Shown: piece by piece, positions 26,349 to 33,974 of the stretch
Layout of the letters: each line of letters opens with the position of its first letter
Position numbering within the stretch: the stretch's first letter is position 1
DNA from: Morganella morganii
Lineage (GTDB): Bacteria > Pseudomonadota > Gammaproteobacteria > Enterobacterales > Enterobacteriaceae
Direction of reading: 5' to 3'
Assembly (NCBI RefSeq): GCF_019242955.1
Contig: NZ_CP066129.1
Span: forward strand, 3,782,001-3,846,000
DNA length: 64,000 nt
The notes under the pieces: model-generated
The model's database searches: none
The model's input: the letters and a program-made list of their open reading frames with translations, nothing else
What the model was told of the DNA's origin: nothing
Position numbers and translations under genes: made by a program

Positions 26349-26387
26349 ATTGAATTTTTATTGATTTATGTTGAATATAAATTCATC
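26349..26387. promoter_or_regulatory. pair of ARG boxes (ArgR operator)
   Basis: ATTGAATTTTTATTGATT at 26349-26366 and GTTGAATATAAATTCATC at 26370-26387. Both fit the TGAAT-N4-ATTCA consensus; the second is perfect. They are 3 bp apart (21 bp centre to centre), the standard spacing for ArgR hexamer binding, and lie directly ahead of the argF start. Confidence 0.9.
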
Positions 26388-26399
26388 GGAGACACGGAT

Positions 26400-27413
26400 A
26401 TGAACCCATTTTATCAACAGTCATTTTTACGGTTGCTTGACTATAAACCCGCCGATATCGAAAAACTGCTCAATCTTTCTGCTTATCTGAAACATGCCAA
26501 AAAAACCGGCTCTGAACAGCCGCTGATGAAAGGCAAAAATATTGCGCTGATTTTTGAAAAAGATTCCACCCGTACCCGCTGTGCCTTTGAAGTAGGTGCT
26601 TACGATCAGGGCGCACAGGTAACATACCTGGGTTCGTCAGGCAGTCAGATAGGCCATAAAGAATCCATCAAAGATACCGCCAGAGTGCTGGGCCGGATGT
26701 ATGATGGTATTCAGTTTCGCGGTTATTCCCAGAAATCCGCCGAAGCACTGGCGTACTATTCCGGTGTTCCGGTCTGGAACGGGCTGACCGACGAGTTTCA
26801 TCCGACACAGCTGATTGCGGATTTACTGACCATCCAGGAGCATGTGAAAAAACCATTGTCTGAAATTAAATTTGCATATTTAGGCGATGCCCGTAATAAC
26901 ATGGGAAATACCATCGCTGAAATGGCGGCCGTGACCGGTATGGATGTCCGGCTGGTGGCGCCGGCCGGGTGTCAGCCGTCAGACGACCTTATCGCACAGT
27001 GCCGTAAAGCGGCTGAACTCACCGGCGGTAAAATTACCCTGACTGCAGATGTGGCAGAGGGAGTGAAAGGCGCTGATGTGCTGTACACCGATGTGTGGGT
27101 TTCCATGGGAGAAGCGAAAGAGGTCTGGGCAGAGCGGATTAAATTGCTGACGCCGTATCAGGTCAATCAGGATGTGGTGGATAAAACGGGCAATCCGGAT
27201 GTTATTTTTATGCATTGCCTGCCGGCATTCCACGATACGGAAACCACCATGGGGCAATCCCTCGCGAAAGAGTACGGGTTTACCAATGGTATTGAAGTCA
27301 CCAATGACGTGTTTGAATCAAAACACAGCGTGGTGTTCGACCAGGCAGAAAACCGGCTGCATTCCATTAAAGCGGTGATGGTTGCATCTCTTTCAAAAAA
27401 CGTACAATTTTAA
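26400..27413 (+). CDS. argF: ornithine carbamoyltransferase
   Basis: 337 residues from the ATG at 26400 ([13 protein letters not shown]), the family start; the frame runs 39 bases further upstream across the ARG boxes. The enzyme makes citrulline from ornithine and carbamoyl phosphate. The carbamoyl phosphate loop [11 protein letters not shown], the DEFHPTQL box, and the ornithine/Cys motif [10 protein letters not shown] are intact. The twin ARG boxes indicate ArgR repression by arginine. The location between rraB and pyrBI corresponds to E. coli argI. Confidence 0.97.
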   Translation: MNPFYQQSFLRLLDYKPADIEKLLNLSAYLKHAKKTGSEQPLMKGKNIALIFEKDSTRTRCAFEVGAYDQGAQVTYLGSSGSQIGHKESIKDTARVLGRMYDGIQFRGYSQKSAEALAYYSGVPVWNGLTDEFHPTQLIADLLTIQEHVKKPLSEIKFAYLGDARNNMGNTIAEMAAVTGMDVRLVAPAGCQPSDDLIAQCRKAAELTGGKITLTADVAEGVKGADVLYTDVWVSMGEAKEVWAERIKLLTPYQVNQDVVDKTGNPDVIFMHCLPAFHDTETTMGQSLAKEYGFTNGIEVTNDVFESKHSVVFDQAENRLHSIKAVMVASLSKNVQF

Positions 27414-27464
27414 ATTTACCGGCAGCGTTGCATAAATTTCATACAAAAAAGTGATGTCAAACGC

Positions 27465-27506
27465 TTGCGCCGGGTTGCCGATTGCGTATAATGCCCCGCA
27501 ATTTTG
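27465..27506 (+). promoter_or_regulatory. pyrLBI promoter with AATTTTG start
   Basis: TTGCGC at 27465-27470 and TATAAT at 27487-27492, with a 16-bp spacer. The expected start falls on AATTTTG (27500-27506). In E. coli pyrBI the AATTTG start supports reiterative U addition when UTP is high, which aborts transcripts. The same layout here suggests the same control. Confidence 0.75.
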
Positions 27507-27519
27507 TCGGGAGGAAACA

Positions 27520-27639
27520 ATGGTCATTGTGATTATCAGCACCGTAAAACCGGTGCCGGACAATGTGACATACCACGGACAGCCGCAGCGCGGCAATGTC
27601 TGCCATTCCCCCGTATTTATTTCAGAACCCCTCAATTGA
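27520..27639 (+). CDS. pyrL: pyrBI leader peptide
   Basis: 39 residues ([20 protein letters not shown]...), with GGGAGG just upstream. The sequence differs from E. coli PyrL, but the role depends on position. Translation runs into the attenuator hairpin, its stop lying inside the stem (27637-27639). When UTP is low RNA polymerase pauses in the U-rich stretch, the ribosome catches up and blocks the terminator, and pyrBI is transcribed. Confidence 0.8.
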   Translation: MVIVIISTVKPVPDNVTYHGQPQRGNVCHSPVFISEPLN

Positions 27640-27652
27640 GGGGTTTTTTTTT
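27626..27652 (+). terminator. pyrBI attenuator
   Basis: AACCCCTCAATTGAGGGGTT stem-loop at 27626-27645 with a T run to 27652. It overlaps the end of the leader peptide frame and ends 27 bp ahead of pyrB. Confidence 0.93.
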
Positions 27653-27679
27653 GCCTGGCCGAAACATGAGGAGACCCCA

Positions 27680-28615
27680 ATGGCAAATCCGTTATACCTG
27701 CGCGATATCATCTCGATTAACGATCTCAGTCGTGATGAACTGGAACTGGTATTAAACACTGCCGCGGCGCTGAAACAACGCCCTCAGCCTGAATTACTGA
27801 AGCACAAAGTGATCGCCAGCTGCTTCTTCGAGGCCTCAACCCGCACGCGGCTCTCTTTTGAAACCGCTATTCAGCGCCTGGGCGCGTCTGTTGTCGGCTT
27901 TTCAGACAGCAGCAACACTTCGCTGGGCAAAAAAGGCGAAACGCTGGCGGATACCATGAGTGTGATCAGTCAGTACGCGGATGCTATCGTGATGCGCCAC
28001 CCGCAGGAAGGGGCAGCACGGCTGGTGTCTGAGTTCTCAGGTAAGGTGCCTGTCATCAACGCCGGTGACGGCGCCAACCAGCACCCGACACAAACCCTGC
28101 TCGACCTGTTTACCATTCAGGAAACCCAGGGCCGCCTTGAAAATCTGCATATCGCCATGGTCGGTGATCTGAAGTACGGACGCACGGTGCATTCTCTGTC
28201 ACAGGCGCTGTCAAAATTCCGCGGCAACCACCTGCATTTTATTGCCCCGCAGGCACTGGCAATGCCGAATCACATCCTGCATATGCTGGATGAAAACGGC
28301 GTGGCATACAGCGAACATCATTCTATTGATGAGGTACTTCCGCAGCTGGATGTGCTGTATATGACCCGCGTGCAGAAAGAGCGCCTTGACCCGTCCGAAT
28401 ACGCTAACGTCAAAGCCCAGTTTGTACTGCGTGCAGCCGATCTGGTCAATGTGAAACCGAACCTGAAAGTGCTGCACCCGCTGCCGCGCATCGATGAGAT
28501 AACCCCGGATGTGGATAAAACGCCTTACGCGTACTACTTCCAGCAGGCCGGTAACGGGATCTTTGCCCGTCAGGCGCTGTTATCTCTGGTGTTAAACGAA
28601 ACCTTCCCGGCCTAA
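27680..28615 (+). CDS. pyrB: aspartate carbamoyltransferase catalytic subunit
   Basis: 311 residues from the ATG at 27680 ([15 protein letters not shown]); E. coli PyrB has 311. First committed step of pyrimidine synthesis, carbamoyl phosphate plus aspartate. The carbamoyl phosphate loop [13 protein letters not shown], the [10 protein letters not shown] box and the [12 protein letters not shown] region are intact, with the Lys of SLGKKGE in the 80s loop. It is cotranscribed with pyrI, 10 bp downstream, and controlled by the UTP-sensing leader. Confidence 0.99.
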   Translation: MANPLYLRDIISINDLSRDELELVLNTAAALKQRPQPELLKHKVIASCFFEASTRTRLSFETAIQRLGASVVGFSDSSNTSLGKKGETLADTMSVISQYADAIVMRHPQEGAARLVSEFSGKVPVINAGDGANQHPTQTLLDLFTIQETQGRLENLHIAMVGDLKYGRTVHSLSQALSKFRGNHLHFIAPQALAMPNHILHMLDENGVAYSEHHSIDEVLPQLDVLYMTRVQKERLDPSEYANVKAQFVLRAADLVNVKPNLKVLHPLPRIDEITPDVDKTPYAYYFQQAGNGIFARQALLSLVLNETFPA

Positions 28616-28625
28616 GGAGCACATC

Positions 28626-29090
28626 ATGACTCAGGATCATAAATTACTGGTTGAAGCCATCAAATGCGGTACTGTTATCGACCATATCCCTGCCAATGTG
28701 GGATTTAAGCTGCTCTCCTTTTTCCGTCTGACGGAGACGGACAGCCGTATCACTATCGGTCTGAACCTGCCGTCCAACAATATGGGCCGCAAGGATTTGA
28801 TTAAACTGGAAGATACTTTCCTGACGCCGGAGCAGGCCAACCAGCTCGGTTTTTATGCCCCGAAAGCCACAATTAATATTATCGAAGATTATCAGGTGGT
28901 TAAAAAACTGCCGATTAACCTGCCGGAACGTATTGAAGGCGTGATTATCTGCCCGAACAGCAACTGCATCAGTCACAATGAGCCGGTGGAAAGCAGCTTT
29001 ACTGTTAAGTCCATTGCACAGGAAATTGTGTTAATCTGTAAGTATTGTGAGAAAGAATTTGATCACCACGCAATCATTAATAACCAATAA
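28626..29090 (+). CDS. pyrI: aspartate carbamoyltransferase regulatory subunit
   Basis: 154 residues. It binds CTP, ATP and UTP and assembles with PyrB into the dodecamer. The N-terminal nucleotide-binding domain begins [20 protein letters not shown]. The four zinc-binding cysteines are in CPNSNC and CKYCEKEF. It follows pyrB at 10 bp. Confidence 0.99.
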   Translation: MTQDHKLLVEAIKCGTVIDHIPANVGFKLLSFFRLTETDSRITIGLNLPSNNMGRKDLIKLEDTFLTPEQANQLGFYAPKATINIIEDYQVVKKLPINLPERIEGVIICPNSNCISHNEPVESSFTVKSIAQEIVLICKYCEKEFDHHAIINNQ

Positions 29091-29186
29091 GATAGATCCA
29101 GGTCAGTTGCCCGGTAAAATCAGACGATTATAATGATGGCGTTTTTAAAAAGCTTAACAGCAATAATCATCCTACAGGAGTCCGTA

Positions 29187-29573
29187 ATGACTAAAGTAAT
29201 CGCAACAGAAAACGCACCAGCAGCAATCGGCCCGTATGTACAGGCAGTAGACCTGGGTAACATGGTAATGACTTCAGGTCAGATCCCTGTTGATCCGAAA
29301 ACCGGTGCAGTTGCCGACGATGTTAAAGCTCAGGCGCGTCAGTCACTGAACAACATCAAAGCTATCATCGAACAGGCTGGTCTGAAAGTTACGGATATCG
29401 TGAAAACAACTGTTTTCGTTAAAGATCTGAACGACTTTGCTACTGTAAACGCAGAATACGCTGCTTTCTTTGATGAGCACAAAGCAGTATACCCTGCACG
29501 TTCTTGTGTTGAAGTTGCGCGTCTGCCAAAAGACGTTAAATTAGAAATCGAAGCAATCGCAGTCCGTAAATAA
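29187..29573 (+). CDS. ridA: RidA enamine/imine deaminase
   Basis: 128 residues from the ATG at 29187, with CAGGAG upstream; the frame is open further but unsupported. RidA hydrolyses reactive 2-aminoacrylate and related enamines from PLP enzymes. The conserved [20 protein letters not shown], the Arg in [15 protein letters not shown], and the C-terminal Glu in [10 protein letters not shown] are present. The location after pyrI matches E. coli. A second, distant Rid-family gene lies at 41138. Confidence 0.97.
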   Translation: MTKVIATENAPAAIGPYVQAVDLGNMVMTSGQIPVDPKTGAVADDVKAQARQSLNNIKAIIEQAGLKVTDIVKTTVFVKDLNDFATVNAEYAAFFDEHKAVYPARSCVEVARLPKDVKLEIEAIAVRK

Positions 29574-30002
29574 TTACTGCGCTTTCTGAGAAGAGCATCT
29601 CTCAAAGAGATGACGTTGATTGAGCCCCCTGTATGGGGGCTCTGTTCATTATTAACCCGATAGTTATTAACCCGATAGTTATTAACCCGATAGTTAACCC
29701 GACAGCGAATCTGTCCTGTTCACAGCCTGCAATACACTCAACGGGGCATGGCAACCCAAAGCGATAATCCGGCCCTGCAATCCTGTTTTTTTATGTTAAC
29801 GATACATAAAACCACCGGCGGAATTGTTTATTCCGAAACCTGAATGTAAATACTATTTTTACAGGGATGCCTTCAGACAAAACCAGCCAATTATAGTCTC
29901 TTACTTACAAATAAACCACCGGCTGTTTATTTAAACACCCTGATGAAATTTGCCATACTAATATGGTTTTTGTAATTAAAAATATTAATTATAGGTGGCA
30001 AT
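29574..30002. other. ridA-chemoreceptor intergenic region
   Basis: 429 bp without a gene. It holds a hairpin at 29622-29642 (GAGCCCCC/GGGGGCTC, probable ridA terminator), three tandem copies of ATTAACCCGATAGTT plus a partial fourth (29651-29705), and an AT-rich promoter region. A weak sigma28-like pair (TAAACACC, then GCCATACT near 29952) has 12 rather than 11 bp spacing. Confidence 0.6.
29651..29705 (+). repeat. 15-bp tandem repeat, three copies
   Basis: ATTAACCCGATAGTT at 29651, 29666 and 29681, followed by a partial copy AACCCGACAG. It could vary in copy number between strains. Confidence 0.85.
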
Positions 30003-31650
30003 ATGTTAGAAAAAGTAAAAATATCGACGGGAGTGCCCCTCATCTTAATCGCATTTCTTTTGATACAGATTATTTCATCATTTTATTTTCTCAGGTTTAT
30101 AAACTCACAGAATGAAATAAATAACACGATGACGATACAGTCAGAAAAAACTCATGTACTCGACCGTGTCTGGATTGGATTTTTAGAGAACCGATCATTA
30201 CTTAACATCATATCCAAAGGTGTAATGAAAGGTATTTATGAAAATGATACACAGAAAAAAAAAACGAATTGATTATGCGGAAGAACAGGTAAAAAAAACA
30301 AGATCGGATTGGTTAAAATTTAAATCAATGCCAACAAAATTCGGAGAAGAACTTGAACATCATATGGATTCTTCTTTTAATGAATATTATAACGCTCAGC
30401 TTGAGTTAGTTTATTTTTTGCGGAAAAACAGGTTAGATGACTTTGATAACCAACCTACCAGTGATTATCAAAATGTATTCGGAAAATTATATGAAAATTA
30501 TTATATCGCAGATACCGATTATTATGACAAACTCATTAAAAATAGTAAAAATAATGAAACATTGACAATATGGATAGCAATATTGCTACTTGTCAGCATT
30601 TGTATCACCATCATTTTAGTCTGGGTCGGTATTCGTCGTTTACTTATCTTACCGATGAATCATTTCCAGGAAAGCATTCAGAATATTGCAAAAGGTAATC
30701 TGATAAGACCGATTAACGTGACAGGCAGTTATGAAATCAAAAAACTATCTGAAACATTACGTTATATGCAAAACGAACTTTCCAAAACTGTCGGGGATGT
30801 CCGGGATGGTGCCAATGCCATTTACAGGGGTGCCGGTGAGATATCTGCCGGTAATAATGACCTGTCTTCGCGGACAGAACAACAGGCTGCATCTCTTGAA
30901 GAAACCGCAGCCAGCATGGAAGAACTGACAGCCACCGTGCGCCAGAATGCCGATAATGCCCGTCAGGCACGTCACCTTGCGCTAACCGCCTCCGAAACCG
31001 CAGAGCGTGGCGGGAAAGTCGTGGACGATGTCGTGAATACCATGCGCGGTATCGGGGACAGCTCTGAGAAAATTGCCGATATCATCAGTGTGATTGACAG
31101 TATTGCCTTCCAGACCAACATTCTGGCGCTGAATGCCGCAGTAGAAGCGGCACGGGCGGGTGAGCAGGGCCGCGGCTTTGCCGTTGTGGCCGGTGAGGTC
31201 CGAAGCCTTGCCCAGCGCAGTGCGCAGGCAGCCAGGGAAATCAAAACCCTGATCGGGGATTCGGCCGGCAGAGTTGAGGCCGGTACAGTTCTGGTTGAGC
31301 GCGCCGGTGAAACAATGGATGAAATTGTCAGCGCCGTCACCCGGGTCACCGATATTATGAGTGAGATAGCCTCTGCATCGGATGAACAAAGCCGCGGAAT
31401 TGACCAGATTGGCATGGCAGTGACGGAAATGGACAGAGTAACCCAGCAGAATGCGGCGTTAGTCGAGCAATCAGCGGCAGCGGCTGCATCACTTGAAGAG
31501 CAGGCAGGCAGACTGACTCAGGCCGTATCTGTATTTCAGATACAGACCGGAGAACTGAAGACCGGCACTCAGATCGGTACGGTGATGCCGTTACGGCGCC
31601 CTGTTCCTGAAAAACCGGCAAATACACATAATGACTGGGAAGCGTTTTAA
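30003..31650 (+). pseudogene. methyl-accepting chemotaxis protein split by A10 frameshift
   Basis: Two overlapping frames (30003-30272 and 30238-31650) make one chemoreceptor. The first gives transmembrane helix 1 and the start of the periplasmic sensor. The second gives the rest of the sensor, transmembrane helix 2 (~30560-30650), a HAMP domain and the full signalling hairpin with the invariant tip [20 protein letters not shown]. It ends in the pentapeptide DWEAF, the CheR/CheB docking site. The break is at ten A (30255-30264). Nine A would read [10 protein letters not shown] and restore one protein of about 548 residues. It may be phase-variable, rescued by slippage, or a sequencing error. 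The sensor part is AT-rich and the signalling part is not, which suggests a mosaic gene. Confidence 0.85.
30255..30264 (+). repeat. A10 tract at the chemoreceptor frameshift
   Basis: Ten A follow CAG in the periplasmic-sensor coding region. Tracts of nine or more A are prone to polymerase slippage in replication and transcription. One base fewer restores the full frame. Confidence 0.85.
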
Positions 31651-31706
31651 TATAGATATGCTGAAACAGACAATGGCGCTGACGATTAAATGACCGCCGT
31701 TTTATG

Positions 31707-31738
31707 GGTGATAAATTTTAATAGTAAAATTTATCACC
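31707..31738. terminator. bidirectional hairpin between MCP and tetR genes
   Basis: A perfect 14-bp stem GGTGATAAATTTTA / TAAAATTTATCACC around ATAG, between two convergent genes. It lacks a separate long T run. Confidence 0.55.
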
Positions 31739-31743
31739 TCATC

Positions 31744-32331
31744 CTATACCCGCAGATTTTCCAGCAACTGATCAAACGACACCCTGACTTTGTCATACGT
31801 CGCCTGCGGATTTTCACTGTGCACAATCCACATGGCGCATTCGTACAGCCCGCCATTAATAAACAGTGCCAGCACATCGGGTGCCACCTGTTTTATCCGC
31901 CCTGCTTCCATCAGATGTGTCAGGCGCCGGGTGATCCCCTGCACACAGGCCAGTTCATGGGATTTAACAATGGAAAAATCCAGTACCGAAGCCGCATCAC
32001 GGAACATAATCCGCTGCACTTCCGGCTCCAGACTCATCGCCAGATAGCCCTGACAGCGTGATTTAAACGCCGTCCACGCATCTGCTTCATTTTTTTCTGC
32101 CGTATCCAGACGCGCATCAAGTTCGCGATCCAGATCCTGTAATACGGCCAGAAACAGACCTTTTTTGTCACCAAAGTGATGATACAGCGCCCCCCGGGTC
32201 AGACCGGCCTGCGCCGTCAGGTCATCCATTACGGTGGCGGCGTACCCTGCCCCGCCAAACTGCTGGCGTGCAGCACGGATAAGCTTTGTCCGCGTTTCTT
32301 CTATCATCTCTGCACGTGGCTTATGACCCAT
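31744..32331 (-). CDS. TetR-family repressor
   Basis: 195 residues. The N-terminal TetR helix-turn-helix is clear (residues ~12-58: TRTKLIRAARQQFGGAGYAA, then QAGLTRGALYHHFGDKKGLF). The C-terminal ligand domain is generic. It is divergent from an MFS exporter gene, with two palindromes between them that carry the half-site ACATAC. Repression of the exporter and of itself, relieved by an exporter substrate, is the likely role. The inducer is unknown. Confidence 0.93.
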   Translation of the reverse strand: MGHKPRAEMIEETRTKLIRAARQQFGGAGYAATVMDDLTAQAGLTRGALYHHFGDKKGLFLAVLQDLDRELDARLDTAEKNEADAWTAFKSRCQGYLAMSLEPEVQRIMFRDAASVLDFSIVKSHELACVQGITRRLTHLMEAGRIKQVAPDVLALFINGGLYECAMWIVHSENPQATYDKVRVSFDQLLENLRV

Positions 32332-32385
32332 TTTCTCACTCCTGCGGTTGGCTCTCTTCAGCCGTGCGATTATAACACTTTTTTA

Positions 32386-32432
32386 TTGACATACATCGCG
32401 TATGTCAATAGATTCACATACGCAATGTATGT
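32386..32432. promoter_or_regulatory. TetR operators and MFS promoter
   Basis: Two palindromes share the half-site ACATAC-N5-GTATGT: TGACATACATCGCGTATGTCA at 32387-32407, and the site at 32416-32432. Their centres are 27 bp apart. A promoter for the MFS gene (TTGACA 32386-32391, TAGATT 32409-32414, 17-bp spacer) is interleaved with them, so repressor binding would block RNA polymerase. Confidence 0.8.
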
Positions 32433-32510
32433 TAATTGCATTACAGCCGGCTACTTCCGGCAGTTAAAATCATACCCGTCTGTAATACCACGGGTATCTG
32501 TGAGGTTGTT

Positions 32511-33710
32511 ATGTTCAGCTCTTATCGTGTCATCTTTCAGCATCCCGGCACCAAAGCTTTTTCCGGTGCGGGATTTATCGCGCGGATGACCGTCTCCATG
32601 ATGGGGATTGGGATCATTACCATGATTGCCCAATTGCGTGATTCTTTCTTTATGGCCGGCGTAACCGCAGCTGTTTATACTTTTTCGGCGGCATTCTGCG
32701 CCCCGCTGATCGCCCGTCTGGTGGATCGCTACGGGCAGAGCCGTATCCTGCCGAAAACGCTGGTGATCAGTGTGCCCGCGACTGCCGTTCTGCTGTTATG
32801 CACGGTTTATGATGCTCCGGACTGGGCAATCTGGCTGTCCGCTGTTTTTGTCGGGGCGATCCCGAGCATGCCCGCGATGATCCGCTCCCGCTGGACACAT
32901 ATCTATAAGGGCGATCCGCGTTTGCAGACGGCTTACTCTTTTGAGTCCGTACTGGATGAAATCAGCTTTATTATCGGGCCGCCGCTGTCGGTCACACTCT
33001 GTATCGCGCTGTTTCCGCAGGCCGGTCCGCTGGCGGCAATTATTTTTCTGATAATCGGAACGATGCTGGTGGTCTGCCAGAAACGGACTGAGCCGCCTGT
33101 ACATAAACGTGACGGGCTGGCGAAAGGCACCGTGCTGCGCCTGCCCGCTATTCAGCTGCTGATGGTGGTTCTGCTTGCACTCGGGGTGATTGTCGGGACG
33201 GTGGATGTACTGGCTGTTGCTTTTGCCAATGCACAGGGATATCCGAAAGGGGCAAGCTATGTGCTGTCTGTCTATGCCGCCGGTTCCTGTATCGCCGGGT
33301 TTATCTTCGGTGCGATACGTCTGCCGTTCAGCTACACAAAGCAGTTTGTCTTCACGGCGGCCGCCACACTGCTGACCACCCTGCCGCTGCTGCTGGTCAC
33401 AAATCTGACCGGTCTGGGGCTGACCATGTTCGTCGCCGGCTTCTTCTTCTCGCCGACCATGATCCTCGCTATCGGCTTTGTGGAACGTGAAGCACCGGCC
33501 AATATGCTGACAGAAGGTTTTACCTGGCTTATTACCGGCCTGGCGGTCGGTGTGGCACTCGGCTCTGCCGGTGTCGGTATGATCATTGATACTTACGGCA
33601 TTGATACCGGGTTCCTGCTGGCTATCGCTGCGGGGGTCTGCGTACTGCTCACCGCCTGTATCGGTTATGTTTTCGTCTTCAAAGATGATAAAAACAACGC
33701 TGATAAGTGA
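32511..33710 (+). CDS. MFS transporter
   Basis: 399 residues from the ATG at 32511 (MFSSYRVIFQHPGTKAF); the earlier frame to 32436 runs through the leader. About twelve hydrophobic segments are seen, with the MFS cytoplasmic loop motif ARLVDRYGQSR between helices 2 and 3. It resembles YfcJ/YhhS-like or sugar-efflux-like exporters in general layout only. Divergent TetR control suggests an exporter of a toxic or signalling compound. Substrate unknown. Confidence 0.88.
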   Translation: MFSSYRVIFQHPGTKAFSGAGFIARMTVSMMGIGIITMIAQLRDSFFMAGVTAAVYTFSAAFCAPLIARLVDRYGQSRILPKTLVISVPATAVLLLCTVYDAPDWAIWLSAVFVGAIPSMPAMIRSRWTHIYKGDPRLQTAYSFESVLDEISFIIGPPLSVTLCIALFPQAGPLAAIIFLIIGTMLVVCQKRTEPPVHKRDGLAKGTVLRLPAIQLLMVVLLALGVIVGTVDVLAVAFANAQGYPKGASYVLSVYAAGSCIAGFIFGAIRLPFSYTKQFVFTAAATLLTTLPLLLVTNLTGLGLTMFVAGFFFSPTMILAIGFVEREAPANMLTEGFTWLITGLAVGVALGSAGVGMIIDTYGIDTGFLLAIAAGVCVLLTACIGYVFVFKDDKNNADK

Positions 33711-33742
33711 CAGAAATAACTTTTACTATAATTTCAGCAATC

Positions 33743-33781
33743 AAACCGCACATTTTTACACTTAACCGGAGTGTGCGGTTT
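33743..33781. terminator. hairpin after MFS gene
   Basis: AAACCGCACA (33743-33752) pairs with TGTGCGGTTT (33772-33781), and an inner ACAC/GTGT pair extends the stem. The T tract after it is short, so termination is likely but not certain. Confidence 0.5.
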
Positions 33782-33812
33782 ACCTGATGTCGCCAAAATA
33801 CTTTGACTTAAA

Positions 33813-33826
33813 TCAATTTCAATCGC
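33813..33826. promoter_or_regulatory. FNR-type site ahead of nrdD
   Basis: TTGAC-TTAA-ATCAA matches the FNR consensus TTGAT-N4-ATCAA with one change. It lies 160 bp ahead of nrdD, the anaerobic reductase gene, whose anaerobic induction by FNR is known in E. coli. Confidence 0.75.
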
Positions 33827-33840
33827 CTTATTCCGGAGGA

Positions 33841-33887
33841 AATCTATATCTAGTGCTATATAATACAAAGCACACAAGATATAGTAT
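33841..33887. promoter_or_regulatory. pair of NrdR boxes
   Basis: AATCTATATCTAGTGC (33841-33856) and ACACAAGATATAGTAT (33872-33887) both resemble the NrdR consensus ACACTATATMTTGTGT. Their 31-bp offset, three helical turns, is the usual arrangement. NrdR represses ribonucleotide reductase genes when dATP is high. Confidence 0.75.
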
Positions 33888-33974
33888 TTATTCACAGTGT
33901 TATCCACAACGCCATGAAGCCGCATTATAACAGGTTTTACCCTGTGGATAACCAAACTGCCGGAGAGAAGCAAA

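Noticed and set aside
29932-29959. sigma28-like promoter ahead of the chemoreceptor
   Set aside because: Both elements are poor matches and the spacing is 12 rather than 11; mentioned only as weak.
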